Source: Dirofilaria immitis (Eukaryota; Nematoda; Chromadorea; Rhabditida; Onchocercidae). From it: a stretch of 64,000 nt of DNA. Below are positions 14,282 to 27,139 of the stretch, one piece after another. The notes beneath the pieces were generated by a model, which made no database searches, was not told the DNA's origin, and was given only the letters and a program-made list of their open reading frames with translations. Numbering within the stretch: the stretch's first letter is position 1; each line of letters starts with the position of its first letter. The stretch lies in the NCBI GenBank assembly GCA_024305405.1, contig JAKNDB010000109.1:5952001-6016000 (forward strand). The letters are read 5' to 3'. The position numbers and the translations under genes are program-made.

Positions 14282-15684
14282 TCAGTACATAAAAACAGTA
14301 TGATCCACATTTAACTGCTTCTCTCCTACACTGCTTCGTTTGTTTGACGATGTTCCGTAAACCAATAAGCATGGGATCAGCAAAAGTACCAGGGCAGTTG
14401 TGACAAAGTAGAATGAAAAACTGAGCCTGGAACCAAACCTTGTTCGAAATGAACACAATCGACAAATAAAACTTATTATCTGGTGACCTGAAATGTGTTA
14501 GGTCTATTCGCACAACTATTCGGAAAAACAAAAACGAAGCAACTCATAGAAAGTAACTAGTGAAGCAAATGAAGAGTGGTTATTAAACAATGTTTAGAAT
14601 TCAGGCAAACAATAACCTCGTACGATTTTCCGTTGAAAATCCACTATTAATGTGTTCATTCAACAAAACATTGTTTTGAATCGTTGTCATATATTGTACT
14701 AGGAAAGTTATCAACGCTGATGCATATGACACCGCTGTAAACGACGAAAAACAAATTCAAAATGGTAAAAATTACAAAGAAATCACTAAGGATGGATGTA
14801 GCTGTGGGAGATAAACTGATTGGAATGAAAATTCGAGATTCCCTTTTACTAAAGAGAAGGAATGCTACATAATATTGAAACGTAGGATAAAGAATTTGAA
14901 AAAGAATGCCCGCGCTTCCAAAATGCGCGCGCATATGAAGGAAATAATCAGCTAGAAGTGCAAAAAAGTAGCCTGAAACAAAAAGATTCGAGACTGCGTT
15001 TAGCTTATAGTTATGAATAACAGCGGGAGCATCACATTGACAGCTCAAATGATCTTAGTAATTTCATACAGAAACATCTAAAAACGAATTTTCAGAAGTT
15101 TCTAAACTCCCGTAATTTAAAATCCGGAGCTTCCTCGATATCTGTTGGATGTAACAACCCAAAAACAAATTGATTATTAAAAATTTTTGATGTACCAGCA
15201 AGAATGCTCCATAAATAAATTCCCTTCGGTCCAGCAACAGTATCTGTTTCTCTGGCGATTGTGTTCAAAAGTGCGACAACTGCACCCACCACATTCCATA
15301 AAATTCCAATTGCCAAGAAAAAAGAATAAACACCCACGGTACTTTAGAGACGGAACCTACTCGATTATGTAATTCATCGTATACTGAAAAAATTGGTTAT
15401 TAGATCCTATCAAAGTGAAAAACTTTCACAGCCTGTTCTTTAGAAACTAACGATGTTAAGAAATTACCTGAAAAAGATTTATAACGTGGACCAAGTCCCC
15501 AATCTAACTGTCGGCTGCCTTTAAAAAGACCCAAATTCACATAATTATTCACAGAGCTAAATTTATTATTGATAGGCCTACTTTCGGACCAGTAATCAGT
15601 AAATAACGCTGCAACAATTAAAGATAAGGCAGCTATGAAAATGACCAGAGAAATGAACATTGATAGTCGCCGTCGGCTGTTCAT
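14282..15684 (-). CDS. Clarin-like four-transmembrane protein (coding frame interrupted)
   Basis: Starts at ATG 15,684. Exon 1 gives a short basic N-terminus, TM1 (FISLVIFIAALSLIVAALF) and a first loop with GLFKGSRQLDWGLGPR, closely like the clarin GLFHGEGVRQCGLG signature, and ends at a CAG|GTAATT donor near 15,469. Exon 2 carries TM2 and TM3 (GPKGIYLWSILAG, cf. clarin GPLGLYLLSFISG). A later exon opens at a TTTCAG acceptor near 14,975. The last exon (about 14,430-14,282) gives TM4 (TTALVLLLIPCLLVYG), a short tail and stop. Clarins are small tetraspan proteins of sensory cells linked to the actin cytoskeleton. The phase of exon 1 does not match the TM2 frame unless one T is added to the T6 run at 15,318-15,323; see findings. 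Family assignment fairly firm, exact model not. Confidence 0.7.
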
Positions 15685-15689
15685 TCTTT

Positions 15690-17240
15690 TTCAGAAGTAT
15701 TGGCTAATTTGGGAAACTACTGAAATTACAGAAACGAATTCATTCATAAAGCTTTTCTCCACAATGCATTCGTAAAATATCACGAAGCAAAACTGAAAGA
15801 TTTATTATCTTTTAAACACTAATCAAACAACTGAAATGTCAGGTATTTTGAACCTTTTTTAGGTTCAAAGTATTCATATGCTCTCTCAGCTTTAATTTAA
15901 AGTTGGATTTTTTTGCTTGCTGAATTCAGTAAATTGCTTAAATGGACTTAACTTCTTTGCAGATTTATTTTTTTTTTTGCTCCCAATGAAGCAACAATTT
16001 GGAATCGTACGGTCCAATCTTTCACTCGCAGTCTTCGATTTGGCTTTAAAAAATCTATGAAAATAAACAAAAATAATCAATGGGATAGATTATAATGAAA
16101 CAAATGCCTTGAAATCAAAGCATTAGCATGAATCCTCTGTTGTCAACGAGCAACGGTTCTCAATGAATGAAGTTTTAACCGACCGCTCAATAGATCTACA
16201 TCGTGATGGAGTGGACGAAAGCGACAGACGAGAACAAAGGTTATTGCCCTTCTTCGAGCTTCTTTAATCATTAATTATAATACACACCAGTACCAATCGT
16301 CACCATCATTTTCCTATTATATTTTTGTACAATAGCGAATTATTATGAATTCAAAATGAACTATCTTCGTTTTAATTTTGGTTGCGAAGTAAAAATTGGA
16401 GTCTTTAAAAATTTCAGCATTTTGACTTTCTTTATACTTCCTAATTTTTAATTAGTCTCGAAAATTTCTAAGAAGATCGGAACGACTAAGCGCATTTCCA
16501 AAAAAAAAAATCCTAATTTTGTCGCGATTAATTCTTATGTTACATGGGCAATTAAAGATATACTAAATTAAAGCAAATCTAGGAAATTCAAAAATGTCCA
16601 TGAAAAATGAATGTCAAATTAAATGACTGATCTCTCAAAATAGATTCAAGTAAGCATTACTTAAAAATAGGTTGAAAAGATACTTGTTCACAATAAATTC
16701 TCATCAGCTGAGCAAGATCATATAGAAATTTAAGCTAAAATGTTTCAAAAATAAAATAATGCTCGCTATGTCGATGAACTGCCAGAATTCTTGCGTTTGT
16801 ATAAGATGTGGAAAAGACATTCGTTGAAATGGCTTTTTGCAGTTTAGTTATATCGCGACATTCAAGCATTTTTGAAAACAAATTAAATACGGCAGTAAAA
16901 AATCGGCAGTGCTCAGTTTAAGAATAATAAATACTGTTTGGAAATAATAAAATATTACGATTATTAACAAATGAGCAAGTAGCATTCAATGTTTTTAGAA
17001 ATGGATGCTGTCTTGATATAGCAACTAAAGTTCAGCATTTCCAGTGGACAATTAAATTCTGTTATCTAGTACTCAAATATCTCTCATCAGTTTAAATATA
17101 ATTTTGGCTATCACCTATATCTCACGTTTCTTCCCCTCAAAACAAAAATTAATGATTCCCAGATATATCACTGCAAATACATTATTACAAATATACATGA
17201 CCGAATTCGCATCCTAAACAAAGATTTCTTAAACTGTTAA
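15690..17240. other. Intergenic region, no gene seen
   Basis: Very AT-rich, with many poly-A/T runs and no reading frame having splice support or family resemblance on either strand. It lies upstream of the clarin-like gene and downstream of the ZP-domain gene, both on the minus strand, so it probably holds the 3' UTR of the latter and the promoter of the former. Confidence 0.6.
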
Positions 17241-17242
17241 GG

Positions 17243-19990
17243 TTAAACAACTTCGGAATGGAAAAAATGTTTTGCAGGCACAATGTATGTTAACTGAAAG
17301 CGGTCGTAACCTTCTTCAAACATTCCTTTTGACAATCTTTTTTTTAAAAATTTCTCTTCACAAATAGTTTGTTGGTGCATTATCCGAGAAAATTTGCTGA
17401 TCACACGATGTGCTGCCTTTTCAGAACCTATCCTATTGATGTGGCACTCATCTGTACTGGATCGAAATTCGCTTGTTAACCCTGCGTCATCTTGGTACTC
17501 GGCCACATTTTTACATTCCTCAATTACTTTTATCAAGTAAGATCTTCCCATATATCGGTCTAATGTCGGTTTCGATTCTATTTCACTTTGAATGAGGCGT
17601 TCTGCCCAGAACGTGTAAGGTTGTTGTTGCTTGATGACAACTGCCGCCCTAGATTTACTGGCAGTTGAATGAGCACTTTCAGATGGAGAATCCGATGAAG
17701 TACGGAATATTCGGGTAGAAAGCGATGGTAGTACCGATGGCCTTCTTAAATTCTCGTTATGAGCACCATTTGTTTCCATTTCTTTTGCTCGAACAAGAAT
17801 ATTTGAAACTTTGGCTGGAGTTGGTCGTAAAATCTGGGATTTGGAATCTGATATCTTTCTTTTGTGCATACAGAGTTGAGAATATAATAACAAGAATAAG
17901 GGTAATAAGCAAAGAAGTAAGACTAGTGCCAAAAGAATTAGGAGCCAAATCCACCATGGCCAACTGACTACAGAAGCGGCGGAAATTCCAACTGTTTGCT
18001 CATTAACGATTGCTAAGTTGATCACTTGCTGCGGATAAGTAACCAATTTTTGCAAAATATTTCTTTCACAAGCCCTCTACAAGATAAGACATTTTTAATA
18101 TGAAGTATAATAGAAAGCAAAAAATGTTATAATTTGAATATTTAATAAATTCCGAAATTTTTAGCGCTCAATATAAATTAATTATTAACATTCAGGAAAA
18201 CATAACTTGCATGTTCGCTTGATGGCTAGTATGGAATAATGTTCTAAAAGACATGTGCAGGGCCGTGAAATACAGTTATGCCGATTTACGGATTTCCACT
18301 CAGAAATCTTATTGCTCAGGTATTAACGTATACTACAGCCTTTTAGGACTTTCTGGTTCATTTTTGCTGCAGATAACCTATTAGTACTTTGACTAATGTC
18401 AAAACTGTAAAGGAGAAAATAAAGTCAGTGAGAGAAATGCTGATGCATTTAGTAAATTGTCGTGTGAAACAATTTTTTCTGAATTTCTCGGTAGCTCTTA
18501 CAAATTGAAATTCTTTTACATAAAATATATAAATCTAAAAAATTCTTATCAAAACTGATCGATTAATCGCAAAAGAGCAGCACAACCTATAAATATGGAT
18601 AGAAAATATCTGAACATTTTTGCAAAAAACGATATGTAATACGCATGCTGTTGTGTACGATTGATGCATTGAACTTGCAATGAGTCTAATAATTTCAAAA
18701 TTTCAATAAAATACTAGTTAAAGTGAAATCCAAACAATTACTTCAGCACATCCGCAGCATTGCAGTATGCGCACGCTGCATTCGATACGAGCAAGTGGCT
18801 CTGGTGGCTTAAAGTGGATAATCGTGCGTTTCGCCACACCTTGCAACTGGTACATATCATTTTCCCACATCTGTTTGAAAAAGTTGTCGCAAACCAGACA
18901 GCTGTAATGCGGGATGTTTTGATTGTCCAGACTATTTTTTCATTAAATAGCAACACCGTAAAATTATAATATTGATCTGAGATTCTGCAATATGATCTAA
19001 TTTTACCAGTTAAAAAATTTAATCTGAAATCTTTTAAAGAACTCACTTTTTAAGTAGTGTTATTGCAATTTTACATGTAACTGAGTTGCTGGAATAACTG
19101 CGGTCTGGCATGAAAGTTTAAGATTTAAATATAGACTTAATTACCTATTCTGATCGACAAAATGATATTTATCATTGTAAGTACAAAACTGTAACAGGTA
19201 ATCATATCGATCGGTATCGCTCATACGAATATCCAGTGTGTATGGTTGTCCAGCAATTAAATCACCGCTATTGGCTACAAGTAAAATAAAATTTAACCAA
19301 CAAGTAAACTTTAATAAAATATAAAATTACCACAACGGAGCTTTTATTGCTAATCAGTAACAACTCCAGGAACTATCATATTTCTCAACAATTAAATCAA
19401 TAGAGAGAATAATAACTAATTCACAATTAAAATCAAAATATTAAAATTTAAAGGCTCTCAGTCCAAGAAATATTGTATTTAATAAAGTGCTTTTCAAATA
19501 ACTGATTCCCACCAAAAATTTTAATTAAATGCTGTCGAAAAAGAAGTCTTAATCTTAAATAAAAGAACTTTTTAAAACAAAATGCTTCCATTCTGAGCTC
19601 ATTAGCACATTTCGACACTGGTTATAGCATTATTTGTTTTTTTAAATTCCATTTTTATGGATTAACAATTAACTAAAGTTACGCGACAAATTTCATTAAA
19701 ATTAATGCAACGAACCAGAATCTTCGCCGGTGCTATAGATGTTAAGAAAACCTGAATAGACACCGATCTGTGGCTGTACCCAAGATGTGCATTTTCTTTC
19801 CACTATGCAAATTAGTAGGAGAAAATGGTGAGACGAGCAATGGAGCAGTACATGGCGAGAACCACTACTTACTTGCTGCAAAATTTCGACTAAAACTCAT
19901 GATATCATCTCCGATTCATAAGCACATTTCACTGAAGATGAATTCGGGAGGAACGCTTTGTCGCTGTCTCGGTTTTCAGACTACACCCAA
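17243..19990 (-). CDS. Zona pellucida (ZP) domain type I membrane protein, N-terminus uncertain
   Basis: Exons read right to left: CTSWVQPQIGVYSG (about 19,790-19,740); GDLIAGQPYTLDIRMSDTDR followed by LLQFC (about 19,290-19,150); a Cys-rich exon with IPHYSCLVCDNFF and ARIECSVRILQCCGC (about 18,930-18,740), resembling the ZP-C module; then a large last exon (about 18,077 to stop at 17,243) opening with RACER, one hydrophobic TM segment (WIWLLILLALVLLLCLLPLF) and about 200 cytoplasmic residues rich in Ser, Lys and Arg. ZP proteins polymerise into extracellular matrix; nematode members shape cuticle, ducts and dendrite tips. The ZP-N part and signal peptide were not resolved; a possible further exon lies at about 20,165-20,055. 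Which C. elegans ZP protein is orthologous is unknown. Confidence 0.68.
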
Positions 19991-20169
19991 TGGCTTTTCT
20001 GGAAACCAGTGCAGTCTCTTCTTATATTGCCTACTTCTCATGTTCTCACCTCTTCTTCTCAATCATCTCCATGCTAGTAACTGCTTTTCCACGATATACC
20101 ACTCCTTCACTTTTATTTATCTTTGCGGATAGTGTATTTAATTGTTTCTCATTTACAAAGGAAAACGTT

Positions 20170-21220
20170 TAGTTTTTCTGGCAAAATCTAATCTTATAGG
20201 CTAGGATGTTTTTAGGCACTTTTTTTGCCATCAATGGAGAAACTGCAAAAAGACATATACTGTGTTTTATTGGAATATCAGTTCTAGAAAAGAGAAAGAT
20301 ATTTTGTGAGAGTAATAGAAAAGTCGATTTGTTACATGTTTGAAAGTCCTCCCAGAAAATTCGAATTTACTAATCACCAGTATTTGAAAAAGTGTTTCTG
20401 TAATTCACCGTACAAGTAATAATATGCTAAATTCCTCATTAATGGGTCAGACAAATTTAGAAAATTTTTTCATCGATTAACGATAATTTTGAAAAATGTT
20501 GACATATTGAAAGCTCGGAAGTGAACAAAGAATTGTTTGTAAATTTAAAACTAACAAATTTTACCAGAAGTGGTAGAAGTTCAAACTTAGCGAATGGGAA
20601 ACTGAACCTGCAAACGATGCAAAAGAGTAGAAAAGATGGAAAGTAAAGAAGATGAAATGAATGCTTATTGTTAAGGGTGATTGGGTGTGCAGCATGAATG
20701 TTTTCGGAACAAGCAGAGCAAGACATTCTTTGATTCAGCATTTTTGTGTTCACTTTAGCATTTTTTGAATACAGTTCTGTGATGTGCAAAGTATTGGTTA
20801 GTCATAAAATTTTCACTTCAAATACGCAAATCAGACCAAAACGCTATGCACTCGAACAAAATTATAGTATTTTTGCTCATTTACAAATGGAATCGACCAA
20901 AGCAACACCCTCCAACTTTGTATATCTGTTCTGGATATGCAGATTGAGGAAACCTAAAAATAACAGGAAAAGGACGTGGACACTTCAAGAAAATTTAATC
21001 CTTTGGAAACAGAGCTAGTCGAGTTTTTTTCCCACGATTTTCATCTTGTGCACAAAATTTTTATTTGACACAAAACGAAATTTGTTTGGCTAGGGCGCGA
21101 TAGACTTATTGGATTTAATTTCTGTGCAATCTTAACCTTTATATATGAATGGATTCCTAATAAAATTAAGAACAGCCACAAAATTCAAAAGGCATTAAAA
21201 TTCTATTAAATTCTTCCGAA
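20170..21220. other. Intergenic region, no supported gene
   Basis: Contains isolated frames of 90-110 codons (minus 20,789-20,457 and plus 20,746-21,018) without splice-supported extension or recognisable motifs. It probably includes the 5' flank of the ZP-domain gene and the 3' flank of the next minus-strand gene. Confidence 0.5.
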
Positions 21221-21225
21221 AATTG

Positions 21226-22210
21226 TTATGTACTTTGAGCAAAACATGAACAGTAGACTTCTCGAAGTTTTTTTGTTTCCATGGTATTCACTTCGCTAGT
21301 CCGTACGTCTTTTTTGATTGTCTTGCAGTTTGCCCAGATATATAGCAGTGCTCTAAATAATTCTGATTCCTCGACTGCTAATTTTCTGGAAAACTCTGCA
21401 AGTCTTCTTGGCTCTTCATTTGCAGCATTATTGGATATATCAGATCGTCTGTTCTTGGCTATCCAGTTGGCCCTATTTATTTTAAATATTCAAAATTAAA
21501 ATTTTGGTTAAGGAACAAAAGTTGGTTCAAAGTTTGGCTACTGCATTGGGGATGGTTCAAAGTTGGTCATTAAATTTAAATATTCAGCGAGATACCCAAT
21601 ATAGTAATCAAACTTTGAACCAACCCCGTCCTCCAGTCAGATTATTTCTCATTCCAATAGATGAGCACACCACCGGACTCCCCATTCCGCTAGAGATCGT
21701 ATTGTGCTGGGGACGTGTGGACGAAGCATCCAGTAGCGGAAACTTCATTCCATCGTTCGCTGGCGGACGATTTTTCAGAAGTTGGGTGTGAATCGTTGCC
21801 CGAGGAGGGGTCAAATTTTCGAATTCACGCCGCGTGTATTTGTGTGGACTAAATCGATATATCGACAGTAAGTTTTGAGATTGGTTACCGGCAGATTCCT
21901 CGACTAGATGACGAAGAACATGACTATGCTTCTGTTGCAAATTCATGCAAAATTCAGTGTTTTTATAGCTCTCTAGCAGTTTCAAATGACTCTAAAAAAT
22001 CATTCATTACTTTAACCAATGAAACAATATGCAAAATTGCAAAATAATATGAAAATTTTTTGGCTAACATATGCTTTATTAACATGACGTTTATCCTAGT
22101 AATCGGTTTGTTGTCTTCGGGTAGTGTTTCATGAGTATATTTCAAGTCTTCGTTTATTTTTCTTATAGAGCAGTTTGAATCATTCAGTTTGGGAATAGCT
22201 AATTCTAGTT
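21226..22210 (-). CDS. Unrecognised small protein, three exons
   Basis: Not recognised. Exon A (about 22,210-22,075) reads LELAIPKLNDSNCS and onward to ETLPEDNKPITRINVM. Exon B (about 21,995-21,640, after a TTTTTTAGAG acceptor) has an amphipathic start (HLKLLESYKNTEFCMNLQQK), then a polar, Pro/Ser/Arg-rich stretch. Exon C (about 21,480-21,226, after an AATAG acceptor) reads NEEPRRLAEFSRKLAVEES and ends with stop TAA at 21,226-21,228. Composition and splice signals look coding, and the protein is hydrophilic with short helical stretches, about 230 residues. No domain, signal peptide or TM segment is visible. The start codon was not fixed. A 15-bp inverted repeat lies in the intron between exons B and C. 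Confidence 0.5.
21522..21623. repeat. 15-bp perfect inverted repeat, 72-base spacer
   Basis: TTGGTTCAAAGTTTG at 21,522-21,536 is matched exactly by its reverse complement CAAACTTTGAACCAA at 21,609-21,623. A third partial copy (GGTTCAAAGTTGG) lies at 21,554-21,566 in direct orientation to the first. It could fold as a hairpin in the intron/exon border of the unrecognised minus-strand gene; alternatively it marks a small decayed mobile element. Confidence 0.8.
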
Positions 22211-22214
22211 GTTT

Positions 22215-23140
22215 TCTTATAAAATTTCAAGAATTAAACTTTTTATTTAGGCGGAATTAGACCAAATGCTACAAAATCGAAATTAGATTGTTACAAAAAA
22301 CGAAGACGCTATTGAAGGGTTAATTAAAATTGTCGCTGTTTAATTGATTAATAAGATCTTTATTATCACTGTTGGTCAGCTTTTCAGCTAAAAGTAAAGC
22401 TTATTTTGTTAGTAAAAATAGTTTAATTCGTTATAAATTTCTTGCATGACATAATCTTTTAGTTCAATAAAATGATAAATTGGAAAGTCATTTTTGCTAA
22501 TGAAATAAAGCATGGATGGAATCGAATGGGAGATAAGTGAAAATGATCAAATCTCCGAATGTTTCGTGATGAAAAATTGAAGACAAAAGTGATAGCTAAT
22601 GTAGCTTCTATAATAAGATTTTTCAAGATTCGCATTTTTTTCTCGGATTTTTGATTTATTTTAATAAATACTATGTTAATGCGAATGCTCCGAAATAAGC
22701 ATTTGAGAAATCACTGTTATAAAGCCAATCCAAACTTATGGTAAAGAATTGTGATAAAAATTCTCGGGAGATTTTGCACCCTTTGCAAAACTAGCTAGTT
22801 GGAATGCTTGTTATTCGCTATTAAAATCTCTGTGAAATAAAAGTGATCTTATTATTTAATAAGATACATCTTTTTATCTGTTTAAGCGCTATGCCGAAAG
22901 GATCCGCTCTGAAGCATTTATATCAAATAATGTGCTCTTTTATCTTTTGAATATATCCATACTCTTAATGTATAGACATAATGCTTATTAGTCGAGCTTT
23001 TCAGTAACTCTGTGTACCTTCGGTCACTATCATTTCGTTTGTTTATTGAACAGATATATTTTTCGGTATACTCAGTAATTTCTAGCATATTTTCATTTAA
23101 TATAAATTTTTGGCTTTGCTAGCACATCATCTGCAGTTTT
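22215..23140. other. Divergent intergenic region
   Basis: AT-rich spacer between the start of the unrecognised minus-strand gene and the plus-strand CCDC6 homologue. No reading frame of note. It should contain both promoters and any outron of the CCDC6 transcript. Confidence 0.55.
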
Positions 23141-23146
23141 ATTCAG
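23141..23146 (+). other. Putative trans-splice acceptor of the CCDC6 gene
   Basis: The sequence ATTCAG directly abuts the ATG at 23,147, after a T-rich tract, with no matching upstream coding exon. This is the usual arrangement of a nematode spliced-leader acceptor and supports the chosen start. Confidence 0.45.
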
Positions 23147-26100
23147 ATGTCTGGCAGCACGGGTCTAACAAATGGTCAGTCATTCAGATTACAATCTGCT
23201 GTGTGCATGGAGCGTGAATCCTTTGATTCAGATGGTTCACGTGACAAACATACTATTCGTCCAAAAGTATGTTTTGTTTACTTTGGCCTGCTCAACAACG
23301 AAATGATATGGAATTGTTGATTTGCGCATATATTCAGATTTGTCTTCTTTTGCTCTCTTAGAGAAACGAAGCTGTTAACATCTTGAATTTTATTTTTTTG
23401 AAGAATTTGAAGTTTTAGTTGGTCGTGAAGATTCTGAACTTGTTAAAGTAACCGCAAAACTTTCACCGCAGCTGTCTTCTTCAGTGGTTAGTAGCTTAAA
23501 TTTTTTCGATTGGATTTCCTTAATTTTGAAGTTTAGGAATTTTACATTTCTTATGAACTTGGGGTTGTATCCATTGTCAGGTCATCATCTTCACCATGCA
23601 TTCTAGAATGTTGTGACGGTTGACGTGATCTCCGACCAAGAATTGATCTCTCTTTATGAAGAACGCATTCCTCGTTCTTCTGTGAAATATGATGATGTGT
23701 TAACAAAAGCGATTTTCCTTCTGAAAGAAAAAACTCGCGTAGAGGTAAAATTAATAAGCATTTCTTGTTGCGAGTTATTGAATGATTCAGGAATTAATTT
23801 GGAGTATTAGTGGCTTTTAGGGTTGAAAGTATTTGCACGAAGTACATAGTATAGTTGGGAGAATTAAGTAATATTCACATACAATTATGCAGTGGGACCT
23901 TTTTGGTAATAAAACATCTTCTCATCTTGTATGATCATTGTTATTCGGATTCCATTGATTTGATTTCCAAAACTGAAATATTAAAATCAAGTAATCTTCA
24001 TCTAGAAAAAGATTCTTCATTTAACATCATTTTAACAGTGATTTATTTAAGGAAGAGATTACGGGTCTGCGTGCTCGCAATGAATCACTGCAGCAGCTGA
24101 ATAAAACAATCAGGGAAAAAGCGTTCGTTTGGTTTGTTTTGTTTTTGTTTTCTGTTATTTATCTGTTAAACTGCCAGCTTTTGGTATTTCTCTTTATGAA
24201 TTCCACTTATATGGGATTCAGCTGCATGGTCCGACTCTGATGTTTCTAGCATGCAAAAGCTGAGCAGGAGGAAGAATTTATATCCAATATGTTGCTAAAG
24301 CGCATTCAGAAATTAAAGAATGATAAAGAGGCTTTGGCTTTGAAGTATGAACAGGAGGAAGAATTTCTGACAAACGACTTGACACGCAAGCTTTCTCAAG
24401 TTAGTTTTTAAAAATAAATGGACTTATATCATTCATTGACTACCAGGTTTATATAAAAAAAAACGTGTTATTACCATTTTATCCATTGTGTCTCACTATT
24501 CGTATTCAAAGTACTCTATGTAATTTATTTGACAGTAAAAGTTATACAAAATACAAACAGATGTACGAATTAACTAATAGGAACATGGTTTATCCAGTTG
24601 TAAGATGCTTTGGGAGACTCTCCTGTTTTTTACAGTGCAAGTAAATCATTAAAATTTTCAGTATATGGTATTTAAAGAGAAACGGGTGAAAAAAAACGAG
24701 GCCTGTCGTAAATCCTTATCTTTATATATGTTGAAGTTATTTACTCATGAAAATGTTCTGAAAATTCACTTTCAAATTTTCTAATATAAAATTATGAAAG
24801 TGATGCGGGATGTGCCTTAGCCAAGATTTTGCAGAATAGAAGACTTATCATTTATCATTTTTAATATTTATGAGCATAGTTTCTCTTGCTTCATTCTATA
24901 GTGTTTATAATTTGTTACTTCATTTATATCTAGTTTAGCTGCAAAATGAACGAGATGAGTTGGCTGGACAGGTTGAAGCAGAGCAGAGTTGGGTCGTCGA
25001 CACACTGCTTGTGAAAATTCGTAAACTAGAAGCGGAAATTAGTGCAAATCATACAGTAAATTTTCAGAAATTCATGTCTTCAATTCATGCGTTAATTTTA
25101 GATTATTATTATGTCGAGAACGGATAGATTGTAATATTATTGCAGGCACTCGAGCAGTTACGTCGTGAAAAAGTCGATCTTGAAAATGCACTTGAACATG
25201 AACAGGAATCTCTGTTCAATACTCTTGGTAAGCGAATGGATCAATTGGAAGCTGAAAAAGGTCTCTCTTTGTTATTCCCTGTAGTAATACAAAGTTAATA
25301 AATGTAATTGATCATGGAAAATTTTTAAAAAATGTTGTTTTATCTGAAGAATTTTTTCCAGACGTATGCAGGCTCGCTTGGATCAAGCTAGTTTATCGGA
25401 GGATCATTCGCCAGCCTCCTCAGCAAATGAATTCTCATCTCATGAGTAAGTTCATTTCATCTTCGTTTTCAAAGCATTAATTTTTTACTCAAATTGATTT
25501 TATTTTCAAGGATAAATGATACGGGAGAGCGTCGCTCGACAAGAGCTGAAACAGAGGCTCGTAAACTACGTGAAGAATGCAGTCGCCAGCGCAGCGTTAT
25601 CGCCAGTCTTAAGGGAACAATCTCCAGTTTGCAACAACAAATGAGTGCAAAGGAAACAAAATGTTTGTTTCAGTTCCGATGTTCTTCCTAATTTGAAAAT
25701 ATATTTGATATATAATAATTGCTTCATTGAAAAATGAATAATTCGTAAATATTGTGTCAGACGTTGCTGATTTGTTGGCCATTCGTGAAAAATCGGCTGA
25801 GTCGCGTGCGAATAATCGTCGTGCACGTATGGCTTTGGAAACTGATTTGGCACGTTGTCTTGAAACATGCCGGTAAGAGAATTTTACAACATGTTCAGAA
25901 AAAATTCGGGAAGTGATTGATATAAGAAAAAGAAAAGAAAGATAAGGAATTTATGAGAAATGCTGTTCATTATCTTTAATTTATGCAAATACTTGAAAAT
26001 TTGAAAAAAAAAAAAAAGCATTTCTCATTTATTATTCATGTAATTTCTATGCTATTCAGTGCATTCGCCGCAGCTGAAACGGCACGTGAAAACGATGAGG

Positions 26101-27137
26101 ATAATTGCATGGCGGCACTTCTTAATCGAATGTCAGTTCCGAAAAGCATAACACCAACACCCTCTTATTCAACAGAAACTTCTAGCCGTAAGTTAATTTT
26201 CGATATAAACATATTCAGTTATTGATCATTTTGTATAAGACAATTTGTGCTCAGATCTTAGTTTATTCACACTCAACATTAAGAGATATTACAGAAAGTG
26301 CAGGCACAGTTCCGAATATCGATGTTTCTCTATCCCCTTGGCATAATGAACGTACGCCATCCGGACATTCGGAATCGCAATGTATAATTGTTTTCATTGA
26401 TGAAATATAAGATACTAACAAAATTGCTGATATACGTCAGTTGTTTCTCTGAACAAACGGAATGTTGTATTAAATTATTTATATCTACATTCTATATTTT
26501 CAGGTGACAAAATGGAAGAAGGTTCGGAAACGGCAGATACAGATGGCGATGTGAGCATGGATGCAGGCTTCTTCATTAATGAACGTCTTTCTCCTCGGAA
26601 TGGTAAATCATCACTCTATAACTAGCTAAATTATGTATATGTTTAAATTGTTGAATCATACTTAAAATCATCTCCGTCTTATTAAAAAATTTCCACATAT
26701 TTATTGTAGAAGACGGGGAGCGTTTTAATGAAGAGTCGACGAAGGCAACATCAGCATATCCTGGTTCGATTTCGCTAATTTCAAATGAAGATTCGGTTTG
26801 TTTTGCTAATTGGTCTCGTTACAGGTGGATCCATTTTCAGCGGATAAAGTGAGAAAACTCGCTTATTTAATTAAGTTGTTTTCATCTTTTCGCAGTATTT
26901 TGAAAAAGATGATTGGCTAGGTATTAATCGGAGCGCTCTCAGAATGACTTGAATCCTCTGTAGTACCAAGTGTAGCATGACATAAAATTTCTCATTTCAT
27001 TTTTCATTTTTTTAAAGTTTAAAAAATTCAAGTATTTATTTTAGAATGAATCAACAGAATTAGCGAATATTGGTCTTGATCAGTTCGCGCGTCCAGCCCT
27101 TCCTCCAGCTCGTTCACCTGTCGCCAAAAGAGACTGA
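23147..27137 (+). CDS. ccdc6: CCDC6-type coiled-coil protein
   Basis: About 15 exons. Start ATG 23,147 abuts an acceptor; exon 1 ends at a GTATGT donor after 23,266. The N-terminus is polar and Ser-rich; a long coiled coil follows (about 24,050-25,260). Diagnostic CCDC6 strings are [19 protein letters not shown] (about 24,260), [19 protein letters not shown], and [20 protein letters not shown] with [16 protein letters not shown] (about 25,146-25,257). A second helical block follows ([18 protein letters not shown] near 25,830), then a low-complexity Ser/Thr/Pro tail ending [14 protein letters not shown] and stop at 27,135-27,137. In vertebrates CCDC6 is an ATM-phosphorylated scaffold with a proline SH3-binding tail, implicated in DNA-damage response, and is the RET fusion partner. 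The 5' junctions between exons 1 and 2 and between the middle coils were not all resolved. Confidence 0.9.
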
Positions 27138-27139
27138 TT

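Noticed and set aside
19770..20132. 120-codon plus-strand frame over the 5' part of the ZP-domain gene
   Set aside because: It has no family resemblance and overlaps minus-strand exons with ZP-type sequence and splice signals; treated as a shadow.
21504..21791. 95-codon plus-strand frame
   Set aside because: Antisense of exon B of the unrecognised minus-strand gene, whose reading has better composition and flanking splice sites.
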